A DNA stretch of 64,000 nt, taken from Otatea glauca (taxonomy: Eukaryota; Streptophyta; Magnoliopsida; Poales; Poaceae). Below are positions 11,491 to 22,263 of the stretch, one piece after another. The first letter of the stretch is position 1; each line of letters opens with the position of its first letter. A program made the translations under genes and the position numbers. Location of the stretch: NCBI GenBank assembly GCA_036346275.1, contig CM070725.1:1007001-1071000 (forward strand), given 5' to 3'. Below the pieces are notes generated by a model that was given only the letters and a program-made list of their open reading frames with translations, did not search any database and was not told where the DNA came from.

Positions 11491-11549
11491 CCGTGGGCTC
11501 GTTTTACGTCGTGGCCGGGCGTGGGCTCGTTTTACGTCGTGGTGGGCGT

Positions 11550-12298
11550 GGGGCATCCATCCGAGTCCTCGTCTGGCGAGGTAGCTGCGAGAGGAGTGGC
11601 CGTCGTCTATCCCCACGTATACCCCATCCGCGGTGTGGGACTGGAGGGTGGCGGCGCGTTTACGCGTTGGTTTGAACGCGTGCTCGTGGAGCTTATAGCG
11701 GGTAGTCGAGTGGGTCTGGGAGGTCCGCCCAAGGGGACCCTTCCGAGCGAACGGTCCCGAGTAGGGTGTTCGGCCTGGCGTGGGGCGACCCATAAGAAAC
11801 ATTTCTCTACTCAATCCGTATGGGCCACAGGTCGTCCGCCGACCTGTGGCACGGCTGGGCGGCGCTCATCGATGAGCTCCGGGAGTGTGAAGTATGGTCT
11901 CGGGCGCGAGTAGAGGTGATTGGGTCGTCGGCCGACCTAAGCGAGGGCCCAGTGGGGCTCACCTCATACTTGCCCTTCGCTCAAGTTTTCTTTGGGCGGC
12001 CTTATGCCCATCTGGTGGGGTTGGCCTTTTGAACCTGACTTTTATTGGGCCCTGGCGCAAGCCACGAGCTTTGCCGTTTGAGGCCGCGGCCCGGCCGGGT
12101 CTCTCGCACGCGCCCCGAGCAGCAACCGTCACGGCCTCAAGGTGGAGACCGAGAGGTTACAGGACCTTGCGAGGCGGCGTCTTTATAGCTCTGCCGTTTG
12201 TCGAGGATTAAATGCGGAGTGGAATTGGAAACCGGGAGTTACAGGTGGCGTGAGTGGACACGACGCCAGCGAGAGTGCTGTTCGGTCGGCGCTGCAGC
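11550..12298. other. Tat 3' region between the repeat array and the antisense gene
   Basis: GC-rich, no supported gene in either strand. Its plus-strand end acts as the upstream region of the antisense ORF at 12450. Confidence 0.4.
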
Positions 12299-12307
12299 CT
12301 CTATATA
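12299..12307 (+). promoter_or_regulatory. TATA box of the large antisense gene
   Basis: CTCTATATATCG lies about 150 bp upstream of the ATG at 12450 on the antisense strand. The interval is a pyrimidine- and A-rich leader (CCTAAGACAAAAAGGAAC) without upstream ATGs of note. Confidence 0.5.
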
Positions 12308-12449
12308 TCGTTCTTTGGGCGCTTTGAGTAGTTTCGCTTGCTTGCTTTCCTCGCCTCTGTCCCTAAGACAAAAAGGAACAACAAAGAGCTAAGGAAAAGA
12401 AAACTCAGCCTTCTCTTCTCCTCGCCTTTCAGTCGCCTCTTTCGCAAGG

Positions 12450-15400
12450 ATGTCGTGGCCGGAGTGCTCTGCCCAGGCCAGCCGCGCGCTTGGCTTGGTG
12501 AAGAAGGGCTTCCTCCCTGCGCAAGATCTCTCCGGTTGGAGGGTGCCGACGGAGCGGCGCCTTCGCCGGGGGCGGCGAGTCGTGGCGCTTGCCTCTTTCT
12601 TGGCGCGGCCGGCTTGCGCTGCACCCGTTCGTCCGGGGGCTGCTCTTCCACTACAAGGCGGAGGCGCACCATCTTAACCCCAACGGGGTCCTCCACATCG
12701 CCATATTCATCACGCTCTGCGAGGCTTTCCAGGAATCGAGCCGCGTTGGTATTTGGAGGCATTTCTTCAAGCGAGGCTCTGGAAGGACAAGCCAACGACG
12801 CCTTGGCGCCATTGGTGGCTGGCCCTCCGGCCCGGTCGGCCGAGCACGGAGTACCTCGAGGTCAAGCTGCCCTCGTCCAACAAGGGATGGCGCTCACGAG
12901 TGGTTCTATGCTCGAGCGTCGGAGATAGCGCCCGCCCTTCACGGCAAACTTCCGTGGCGGGAGGAGTGGGCTGAGGCGCCGTGAAGCGAGAGAAGAATAA
13001 GATGGCCACGATCGTGGAGCGGTCGGGGCCCTAAGGAGGCAAGGGCTCAGGGGGCGTGGTCGTGGCGTGCCTTCATGAGGATGTGCGTGCAACCTCTTGC
13101 GCCTGAGACCCGCCCCTATTTGATGCAGGCGTCAGGCCAGGATGAGGATGGCGGAGCTGAGCTGGCGCGACGGAGGTCGGCCGGGTGGCCACCGTCATGG
13201 GAGGAAGCGCTATGGAGGCGGGCGGCCACGGAGCCATTCTCGCGCCCACCCTCCAAATCGGTAGGTCGGTAGGACTTCTTCCCGCCCTCTTTTCTTTGCG
13301 TTTAACGCTGGTCGACCGGTGCTTTTTATCTTCTAGGGGCTCTTGGGCATGTCCTCCCGGCGCCGCTCCGGGAGATAAGGAGGCGAGGCGGCGCCCGAGC
13401 GAAGGCATGAGCTCGACTCCTCCGCAAGAAGCGGAAGGAGGAGAGGAGGAAGAAGAAGAAGAAGGGCGCGGCGAGGGCGGCGTGGTGAGGCGTGTCGGAG
13501 GCCCACTGCGTGGGTGCAACCTCCACCGGCAAGGCGGAAGCACCCCGTCCACAGCGTCTTGTGGGTTCCTCTCGACCGCCCGATCGGCGGCGGTCGGCGT
13601 GGACCTCTGGGAGGGCGACACCACAGGCTCCACGGTAGGAGCCTCGGGCGAGGGTGACGCGTGGTCGCCATTATCGTCGCGCCTTCAGCGAGGCAACCGT
13701 GGAAGCGGCCGGCGGACACGCCCCTCGGGGGGCCGTGAAGAGGCGCGCCGCGCACCCGCTTCGGCTCGATAAGTACTTCTCTTCTTTTGTTCAAACATTT
13801 TTGCGAAAAGCCGCTCGAACCGCTTTTAAGTGTTTTGCGGCGTCACGGCGCCCTATCTGGGTGTGACCGTGGCGCTTCTGTGGCGGCCGCAAGGGCGCGC
13901 CGCGAGAGGTTCGAGGCGCCGATCGGGTCGGCGCCGATCGTGGTGCTGGCGGCCGAGGGCGCGCCTGCCCATGAGGCCGAGGCTGGCGAGGAGCTCCCGA
14001 CGCCTCGATTGGGGACACCGCCGTCTGACACGGTCATCCTCGCGGAGGAAGAGACGGCGACGCTGCCGGCGATCATGCCGGCCGAGACGGCGTTGGTGCC
14101 AGAGGTGCCCGACCCCTCGCCCCTGGGGGAGGTGCCGACCGAGGTCCCGCTGGCGGAGGTCGCCGAGGGGACCCCCGGGGGACCAGTTCCACCATCGCCA
14201 TCGATGGTGCTCTGGACGGGTAGCGCCCCGCCCGAACGGACGACCAGGGGCCTGCTGCCGGGAGAGGCCCCTGAGTCGGGGTCGGTGGGCGAAACAGAAG
14301 AGAGCGAGTGGGTCGCTCTTGAACAAGCGTTACGACGCCAAGCGAGATGGATCAGTCGGAAGGGTTTGACTCTTTTCGGAATCTTCGGTACCGGCGTTGG
14401 GCGCGATGGCCGGGAAATCGGCCGTCGTTTAGTAAGTTGGCGAAAGAACCCAACTTGTAAAATTCGACGCCTTGCCGCAGTGAGACTAACGGATAGTCCG
14501 CATCTTGCGACATCTGCGGGCTTACTCGGAGGAAAAGGCGAGCCTGCGGCGCTCGGACATCGGTGGGCTGCCGTGGAAGAGTGCGACCGGCTGCGCCTTG
14601 AGTTGCGCTTAGCTCAAGGGGCGCCGAGCGTGAGGCGGATCGAGGCGCGAAGGTCCGCCGGGAGTTGGAGGGGGCCACTAAGGCTCACCGACGCAGCGCT
14701 GAGGGCCCGGTCCACGAGGCGAAGGTGGCGGGCTCGAGTCCTCCATGGCGAGGCTACGGCGCTAGGACGCCGCCACCACCGCAGAGGGGCAGCGCAAGAG
14801 CAGCAACCCGTCTGCGGACCGGCGAGACCAAGCTCGGCGACGCCGACCGAGTCCGCTCGGCGGAGGCCGCTCGGAAGGACTGACCTCCTTGAGGACCTCC
14901 TACGAGGCGGTCAAGCGAGAGGTCGGCGACACGGTGAACTCCGCGGCCGATAAGGGTCTCAACTTCTTATTCGATTCTCAGGCGCTTTCGTAAGTCGTGA
15001 TCATCCGCGCCGCCGCCATCTACTGAGGTGCGAGAAGAACTTGGGCCTCGCGGTCGAGGCGGAAGGCGCGCTCGCAGCCCGTGACAAAGCGGTCCGGCGG
15101 CGCGGGGCGACTCTGGCGGCGCGAAGGTTCGAAGAGGGTCGGGCCGAGCCGCCACGTAAGCGGAGGCCCTTCGCAAGGCCGGCGGGGCGTGTCGCCGGGT
15201 CCTTGGAGCAGCGGCGGGCCCGAGCGCTCTGGCGCCCTCGCTAGCCCTAGTGCCGGAGCGCGTCGAGAGGGCGGTGATTGTTGGCGCGGCGCTTGGAGCT
15301 TCCTCGGCGCTGGTCAACACCATCTCGCACTATGATGGAATTGACCTCGCGGTGGTGAGCAGCGGCATCGCCGGGAATCGGACCGACGGAGAGATCGACA

Positions 15401-15489
15401 GGTTCGAGCTCTTGGTCGAGCCGCACGCTCGGGAGATTGCCATCCATGTCTCGCCGCAGGTCGCCCTCGAAGAAGAACGAAGCAGTTAG
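12450..15489 (+). pseudogene. Antisense 'putative gypsy type transposon' (Transposase_28) protein, frameshifted
   Basis: Lies opposite to the Tat gag-pol. ATG at 12450 starts MSWPECSAQ, then VKKGFLPAQDLSGWRVP. The Transposase_28 (PF04195) core follows across two frames: HPFVRGLLFHY, HHLNPNGVLHIAIFITLCEA, then LWKDKPTTPW and YLEVKLPSSNKGW (about 12600-12900). A Pro/Glu-rich middle region and Arg/Ala-rich helices follow, ending in ISHYDGIDLAVVSSGI (about 15330) and a stop at 15489, the usual C-terminal block of this family. At least four frameshifts are needed to join the blocks. The family is known from the antisense strand of Tat-lineage elements in grasses; its role is unresolved despite the name. 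Confidence is high for family, low for an intact product. Confidence 0.75.
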
Positions 15490-15699
15490 ATTTATCCTTC
15501 TTTTTAATTGTATAGACTATTATGCTTGCAAACAATCTTTAAGGTTAACAAGTTCCAGTACGCCTCTTACCCCTTTTGAGTTTCTGGTGAATGTTTGACC
15601 GGCCATAGCCTTAAGGACCGCAAGGGTCACTTACGCGTAGGTCGGGTTGATTCGAGAGGGGCCAAGAGGATAGGAATCTTGGTTACTCGTGATTATGCG
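15490..15699. other. Spacer, antisense gene end to 190-bp repeats
   Basis: The start is AT-rich (TTTTTAATTGTATAGACTATT), compatible with a 3' UTR of the antisense gene. Confidence 0.35.
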
Positions 15700-16260
15700 C
15701 ACTTGTGAGGAGAGAGTGTTCGGATCGACAAAAGATCGCTCCACTTGGGCATTTTCTTCTTCCGCGAAGTGCCAGAACCATAGCCGCTGGGGCGTAGGCC
15801 ATAGCACTCGGGTCGAGAGGATTACCGCTCGGGGAGGACCGCGTGACCAGTCGGGTTACCGACCCGCACGAGCGCGTGAGTTAGCCGAGTTGGCGCGGAG
15901 GAGGAGTGTTCCCGACTGACTAAAAGGTCGCTCCACTCGGGCACTTCCTTCTTTCGTGAAGCGCTACTTGGCAATCATAGCCGCTGGGGCGTAGGCCGTA
16001 ACGTTTGGGTCGAGAGGGTTACCGCTCGGGATGGACCTTGTGGTCGGTCGGGTCACCGACCCGCATAAACGCGTGAGCTAGCCGAGTTTGCGCGGGGGAG
16101 GAGTGTTCGATCGACTAAAGGTCACTCCACTCGGGCACTTCCTTCTTCGCGGCGCTACTTAGCAACCATAGCCGGGCGAGGCCGTAGTAGCAGCAGTCGA
16201 GAGGTTCTGCTCGGGATGGACCTTGTGGTCGGTCGGGTCACCGACCGCATAAACGCCGAC
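15700..16260. repeat. 190-197-bp tandem repeat, about 3 copies
   Basis: GAGTGTTC anchors occur at 15714, 15904 and 16101. Each unit has CTCCACTYGGGCA, CATAGCCG, GTCGAGAGG and a CCGACC(C)GCA end. Unit 3 is shorter. The array lies between the integrase stop of the Tat element (16355) and its antisense gene. Confidence 0.85.
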
Positions 16261-16354
16261 GAGCGGCTGAGCGGGCGCCAAGGGCAGCCCGGCGTCGCAG
16301 GCGACAGTGCTCGGAAGGGTAAAGGTAAAGACCATGCCGGAAAAAGAAAAGAGT

Positions 16355-17467
16355 TTAGGGATAAAATCGCCTTAACTTTTCTATGTTCCAAGCGTTCGGA
16401 AGGATGCGACCGTCGGCGTCCTTGAGTCGAAAGGTGCCAGGTCGGAGAACCTCTACGACGGTGAGGGGGCCTTCCCAGGGCGGCGACAGCTTGTGCTTGT
16501 CCTTGCTGGTTTGGACCCGACGCAGGACTAGGTTGTCAGCGCTGAAGGATCGCCCTCGAACCTGGCGGCTGTGGTAGCGCCGCAGAGCTTGTTGATATTT
16601 GACCGATCGCAGGATGGCCACGTCATGCGCCTCGTCGAGCTGGTCGATGGCGTCTTGTTGCGGCGAGCCCCGAGCCTCATCGAAGCTTGTAGTCTTGGGG
16701 CGCCATACTCCAGTGCAGCCGGTAAGGCGGCCGGTCGCCGAACACCATGAAGCGGTGTAAACCCGATCGCTCGGGTGGGCATGGTCCGCGAGCTCCGGAG
16801 GGCGGAGGCGGCTCGGCCACCCACCGCCCGCGAAGTGCTTGAGCCGAAGATCCGTGGCTTGAGTCCTTGAAGGATCATGCCGTTCGCGACGTTCGACACG
16901 CCGTTAGTTTGCGGATGGGCCACGGCCGCCCAATCGACACGGATGTTGAAGTCGTCGCGAACTCGAGGAACTACTTCCTGTGAAGCTGCGTTCGTTGCCG
17001 GTGATGATGGAGTTTGGAACTCCGAACCGAAAAGCGATGTCGCGAAGAAGATGGCCGCTTGCCGGCGTGGCGCTCACGGCGGCTTGGCCTCTATCCACTT
17101 GGTGAATTTATCCACCGCGACTAGGAGATGAGTAAAGCCCCGGGCGCTTTCTTGAACGGCCCGACCAGATCGAGTCCCCAAGCGCAAGCGGCGGGTAATG
17201 GGGATTATGCGCAAGGCTGGTGGCGAGATCGTCATTGGGCAAAGAATTGGCACCCTTCGCGGTGCGCACGATCCGCTTCGGCGTCGTACACGGCGGTCGG
17301 CCAATAAAAACCTTGTCGAAGGCCTTTCCAGCGAGGATCGGGTGCGGCATGGTGGCCGCAGACCCGCCATGGATATCGGCGGCCATTGCTTCCCTTGGTC
17401 GGCTGGGCGCACCTGGAGAGGACCCGGAGAGGACTCCTCTTGTAAAGGTGCAGGCCGACCGGGACAA
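16355..17467 (-). pseudogene. Tat integrase, catalytic residues altered
   Basis: Zinc-binding and core segments are spread over frames. GFTHLLVAVDKFTKWIEAKP (about 17135-17075) carries the first catalytic Asp. FGVPNSIITGNERSF (about 17030) stands where the family has I-T-D-N-G-x-x-F, so the second catalytic Asp reads Gly. AHPQTNGVSNVANGMILQGL (about 16920) lacks the family Glu in its QVERANG-type motif. The C-terminal part is intact: SPPWEGPLTVVEVLRPGTF and LPNAWNIEKLRRFYP, stop at 16355. The enzyme would join element DNA to the host genome; this copy cannot as read. Confidence 0.85.
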
Positions 17468-17479
17468 AGATTTTGCCGC

Positions 17480-18395
17480 CGAGCGCGGCGCCGGGCCTCG
17501 GTCGGGTCAGGAGGGAGCGTCCCGTCCTTCAAACGGTTGATGAAGAGCTTCCTCCAGTCGGACTCGGCTGCTAGCACGCTGCGGTTCGACCCGACCAAAT
17601 CTACGCTTGACCGCGCGGCGGTCGGGGTGACCGTGCTAGGTGAATCGGGAGATCGTTCGGCCACCAAGTCCAGCTGGATGGAAGGTTGAAGGAGGTCGCA
17701 GACGAAGATCCCGGGTGGGACTGACCCTCTGCTGGAGGCAAGATTGGCTAGGCAATCGGCCTCACTGTTGTAGCGTCTGTAGCTGTGGTGGAGCTCGAAA
17801 CCCTTGAACCGCTCCTCGAGCTTGCGCACTTCCCGACAGTACGCAGCCATACGGACGTCTCGGGGCTCCGAAGCCTTCATGACCTGGTCGACGACAAGCT
17901 TGGAGTCCCCGCGGACGCATAGTCGACGAGCGCCGAGGTCGGCGATCCAAGATCGTTGGCGAGCCTCGTGCTCGGCGATGTTGTTGGTCGCGTCAAAGAG
18001 CAACGATGGCGTATTGAAGTTTGTTCCGAGTGGGAAAATGATGGCGACTCGCGCTCGCGCCGTTCTTGGTGTAGGATCCATCAAAGTACATTGTCCAGTA
18101 CTCGGGGTCTTCGATTCGGTGGCGCTGAGCCGGTCCACTCGGGCGAAGTCGGCGAGAACTGTGACTTGATCATTGTCAGGGGCGTATGTTATGCCGTGGT
18201 GGCGTGAGCTCGGCGCCCACTTGGCTATCCTTCCCGGCGTCGCGATTGTGGGCGATCTCGCCGAGCGGAGATCACGGTCACCACGGTGATGGCGCGTTTG
18301 GTCAAGTAATGGGCGAGCTTTCTCTTGGCGATGAGCACCGCGCAGAAGCGGCTTCGCACTGCGGTACCGAGCCTTGGACTCGGAAAGAACCTCGC
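17480..18395 (-). pseudogene. Tat RNase H region
   Basis: The second, downstream RNase H-like block reads LLFDATNNIAEHEA, then RRLCVRGDSKLVVDQVMK and AYCREVRKLEERFKGFELHH, then NSEADCLANLAS (about 18020-17730). These match the Asp/Glu/Asp/Asp pattern of RNase H folds. Tat elements are known to carry an extra archaeal-type RNase H after the retroviral one. The preceding block (about 18560-18300) contains the degenerate first RNase H/connection. The frame is open for most of 441 codons but runs through altered sequence at both ends. Confidence 0.7.
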
Positions 18396-19456
18396 TCATG
18401 AAGTAGGCGGCCGTTGTACCTTGAGTTCACGGCCTTCCTCGCTCGTTCCACCACAAGGGCCGCGACCAGCGACTTGAGCGATGGCGGCGATGTAGAGGAG
18501 CGATGGTTTGCACGGTGCCGTGGGCGACGGGCCGGAGGTGAAGATAGGAAGGCCTTCAGGCGGGTGAGGGCTTCCTGAGACTCCTGGGTCCAACTGAAGC
18601 GGTCGGATTTCTTGAGCAGCCTGTAGAGTGGCATTCCGCGCTCGCCAAGGCGAGACACGAAACGGCTCAAGGCGGCAAGGCACCCTGTTAGCCTCTGGAC
18701 CCCTTTGAGATTAGGAATCGGGCTCATCCTTGCGATCGCCGAGATCTTCTCCTGATTGGCCTCGATACCTCGTTCGGAGCGATGAAGCCGGCGGCTTCCT
18801 TTGGGGACCCGAAGGCGCATTTCGGGGTTGAGCTTTATCTGGAACCGTCGAAGATTCGCGAAGGTTTCTTCGGTCGGCAATAAGGTCGTGCGCATTCTGG
18901 TCTACGGCGATGTCGTCAGCGTGAGCCTCAGCGTTGCGGCCGATCACGGTTGTTGAAGCACGCGTTTGCATACATCGTTGGTATGTAGCACCCGCGTTCT
19001 TGAGGCGAGCGACATTGTAATGTAGCGAGCAGGCGAGCGGCGTGATGAAGGAAGTTGCGGGTGGTCGGACTCCTTGGTGCTATCTGGTGGTAGCTTTGAG
19101 TAGGCATCGAGAAGGAAAGGGACTCGCACCCCGCGGTGGAGTCGATGACTTGGTCGATGCGAGGCAAGGGGAACGGGTCTTTGGGACACGCTTTGTTGAG
19201 ACTCGTATAGTCAACACACATTCTCCATTGCCTATTTTTCTTTTTTACAAGTACAGGGTTGGCCAGCCACTCGGGGTGGCGGACCTCTTTTATAAACCCT
19301 GCAGCCAAAAGCTTGGCAATCTCTTCTCCTATGGTCCTGCGCCTCTCCTCGTCGAAGCGGCGCAGGTGTTGGGCGACCGGCTTTGAACCTGGTCGGATGC
19401 TCAAGGAGTGCTCGGCGACTTCCCTTGGGATTCCTGGCATGTCGGAGGACCTTCAT
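18396..19456 (-). pseudogene. Tat reverse transcriptase, frameshifted
   Basis: Starts with HSLSIRPGSKPVAQHLRRF and IAKLLAAGFIKEVRHPEWLA, then CVDYTSLNKACPKDPFPLPR (palm). The frame shifts near 19130. The catalytic box appears as HADDIAVDQNAHDLIADR near 18915 where active elements have a YVDD-type motif. GIEANQEKISAIARM, GVQRLTGCLAALSRFVSRLG and LYRLLKKSDRFSW follow (18760-18590), the thumb/connection region. Confidence 0.85.
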
Positions 19457-19468
19457 GCGAAGACGTCT

Positions 19469-20104
19469 TTATTGGCGCAGAGGAAGCCGACGGCGCTTTC
19501 CTATTTGGCGGGAGCGTGGCTCCGACCCGCCGCGGTCTTGGTCGGATCGCGAGGATCGATCGCGACCTTCTTCGTGTCCTCGGCGGACTTGAAGGATCCC
19601 GCCCGACTTCTTTGGACTCGGGGCGGACTCGAGGCTTCCCTCACGAGGTTGTTGAGCTCGGCAGACGCGATGATCGCCGAGGCAAGCTCTGGCTGCTCGC
19701 TCGCAGTTGTAGGCGAGCTGGAAAGATGATGCCACGGTGATGATTCCTCGTGGCCCGGGCATCTTCAGCTTGAGGTAGGCGTAGCTGGGGACTGCCATGA
19801 ACTTGGCGTAGCATGGCCGCCCCAAGATAGCGTGATAGGAGCCGGGGAAATCCACAACCTCAAAAGTGAGGGTCTCGGTGCGGAAATTCCCTGGTTCCCC
19901 AAAGGTGACGGGCAGGTCGACCTGCCCGAGTGGATGGGCCTGCTGGCCAGGGATGACGCCGTGGAGAGGAGCCTTGCTCGGTCGGAGACTCGAGCGAGGA
20001 ATCCCCATGGCGTCGAGCGTCTCCACGTAGAGGATGTTGAGGCCGCTGCCGCCATCCATGAGCACCTTGGTGAGGCGCTTCTTTCCCACGATGGGGTCGA
20101 CCAC
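19469..20104 (-). pseudogene. Tat aspartic protease region
   Basis: Reads VLMDGGSGLNILYVETLDAM, the Asp-Gly-Gly-Ser active site of Tat-lineage proteases, then TFEVVDFPGSYHAILGRPCY, the usual flap and C-terminal 'ILGRP' signature. One frame stays open for 211 codons across the domain and then loses homology near the reverse transcriptase junction. The protease would process the Gag-Pol polyprotein. Confidence 0.82.
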
Positions 20105-20459
20105 CAGCGGGTATCTTCCCGGCTGGGGGATGTGGTCGGGGTGATCAGCCCGATCGAAGGTGACGGGAACTCTGACCGCTGGAGGTAATGAGGGACGGCT
20201 AGTGAGGCGGTGTGGACCTCACGGTGGCGAGTTTGAGCCGGCGCATCGGCGTTACGCCGATCGCCAAAGATCATGAGGCGGCCGTCGGGTTCGGGAACTC
20301 GTCGTCGCCTTCTTCTCCCGCGGCCCGTGGGGCGTGGCCGCTTCTTTCTTTTGCCGCGGCGTCGTGGGGCGCAGGAAAGAAGTGCCTCGTGACTTCGCGA
20401 TCCGGTACTTATGTTTGACGGGAACCCGTGGTTGAACGGCATCCATCGTTTCGAAGTGG

Positions 20460-22201
20460 TCAGCGCGGCGGTCGGTCGCACCGACCGCTGGCGTGGCGGT
20501 CGGCGATGGCGACTACTTGAGACTCGCGGATCATTTTCCATGCCGCTTCCGCTTGCCGGAGCGGTCGGAAGGATCGGTCGGACGCCGGGCCCTTGCTGGG
20601 CCTTTTCTTCTTCGAAGATAGCCCCACAGCCTCCTCGCCGGGGCGTGGTTGAGTGGCGATGTCGAGCTCCTTGGTGGTCTGGGCTTGAGGCGGCCCGGCT
20701 TGTGCACGAGGGCCTTGCGGGAGGTGCCGTAGATGAATGCTCCCACGACATCGGCGTCGGAGATGTCGGGAGCTCGTTGCATTGGCGGGAAAACGCGGAT
20801 GTAATCTCGAGAGGTTTCCCCGGCTGCGCTTGCGCCCTTCAGTCCCAAGAGTTGCGGGCGCGCTTGTAAGTGCCACGGAAGTTGCCGACGAAGAGGTCTT
20901 CAAGTCGGCCCAGTTCACGATGGTTTTGGCGGGCAAGTACTCGAGCCAAGCTCGGGCGAGTCTGCAAGGTAGATGGGAGGTCTTGGATGATGAAGAGATC
21001 ATCCGTCGCCCCCGCCCGACATGCGAGCCGGTAGTCTTCAAGCGGACACACGGGTTCGTGGCCCCGATGTACTTGGCGATGTTGGTGGCGCCGGAATCGG
21101 CGGAAATCCGCTGACGGATCCTGGCGTAAAGCCCGCGGTCGGGACCATCGGGGCTTGAGGCTGCGGTGGTGGCGCCCGCCATCCACAACACGTGAGTGGG
21201 CGGCCTCCTCCGCCGCCTTTCTCGCGCCTCGAGGGTGGCGCGAACGTCGTAAGCGTCGCCGAGGCTGGCGCGCCGAGTGCGCAAGGCACAGGGGTGGTTC
21301 GTGGTCGGCGCCGCCTTTGCGGACCAGCCCGGCCGGCGGCGGTCGCGCGCCGGTGGCGAGGTGGCGCCGGGCGGTAGGAGCTGGAGGCTGCATGTGTTGC
21401 ATGGCCGCACGCTCCATCGGCCGGAGGTTACAGTGCGTGGCTTTGGCCTCGGGTCGGCCGGCTCGGGAGGCCTCGGCGGCATTGCATTGCGGTCACATTC
21501 AGCTTGCATGGGGAAGAAGCGGGGCGTCGGATTCTCCCGCCCGACTTGTGGTGTACTCGCGCCGCGGCGCGTCGCGTGTCGCCGGGCACTGCGGGTTTCG
21601 GGCTCATCTGCGCCGAGTTAGCTCGAGGTGGTCGAGCTCGACCGCCGCTTATCCGGCTCCTCGCATTGTCGGGCGGAGTTGGCTTGGCGAACTTGAGCGT
21701 TGCTCAAAGACTTCGTGGCTGGTGTTCCTCCTCCTGCGCCTCGGTCGCGCCGGATGGGGCCCCGTAATCGCGGGGTTGTGATTCATCGGCCGTGTTCGCC
21801 ATGTTGCACTCGCGAGTCGCCCATGAGGGGTACTCCGTGTCGGAGCTGGAGTCGTGGCTGAAAGAGTCTTCCAGCAGCTCGTGGATAGAGGCCGGCATGT
21901 AGCCAGCCATCGCCACAAGTTGTGAGCCTGCGGGGGGTGACACGGTCACTTGCCCGGGCCCACGGGAGCTTTCGCCAAACGTGGCGGAGCGCTCCCCAGG
22001 CTCCGGTTTTGGGACTCGCAGGGGCGCCCCAAGCCGGAGCTTGGCGAAGTCGCCGGAGATGGCGCCCAAGCTTTCAGTGGGCGTTGGGCCTCCGGTGGCG
22101 GCGGGGATGAGCGTAAGCCCTCCCGCCGAGGTGACGGCAAAGTTGAGGAGCCGGCGGATCGGCTCGACGCCGATCATGCCGCCGCAGGTGAAAGATGCCA
22201 T
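20460..22201 (-). pseudogene. Tat Gag polyprotein, frameshifted
   Basis: ATG ending at 22201 opens MASFTCGGMIGVEPIRRLLN, a conserved Gag N-terminus, and SIHELLEDSFSHDSSSDTEY further on. The capsid-like region is split over frames: LEDYRLACRAG, DDLFIIQDLPSTLQTRPSLA, LEDLFVGNFRGTYKRARNSW, SRDYIRVF, DADVVGAFIYGTSRKALVHK (about 21080-20700). No zinc knuckle is readable. At least four frame changes are required. Confidence 0.78.
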
Positions 22202-22244
22202 CGGGGAGGCAAGCGGAATCGGAGATGGTGATGAAGCGCGCGAA

Positions 22245-22262
22245 GGCCCCTACAGCGCGCCA
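22245..22262 (-). other. Primer-binding site of the Tat element
   Basis: On minus, TGGCGCGCTGTAGGGGCC starts right after the end of the 5' LTR, the expected place for a tRNA primer match. Grass gypsy elements often use TGGCGCC-type sites. Confidence 0.65.
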
Positions 22263-22263
22263 A

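Noticed and set aside
12301..15323. Long minus-strand frames in the Tat 3' region
   Set aside because: Opposite to the Transposase_28 blocks; codon pattern and known family support the plus strand.
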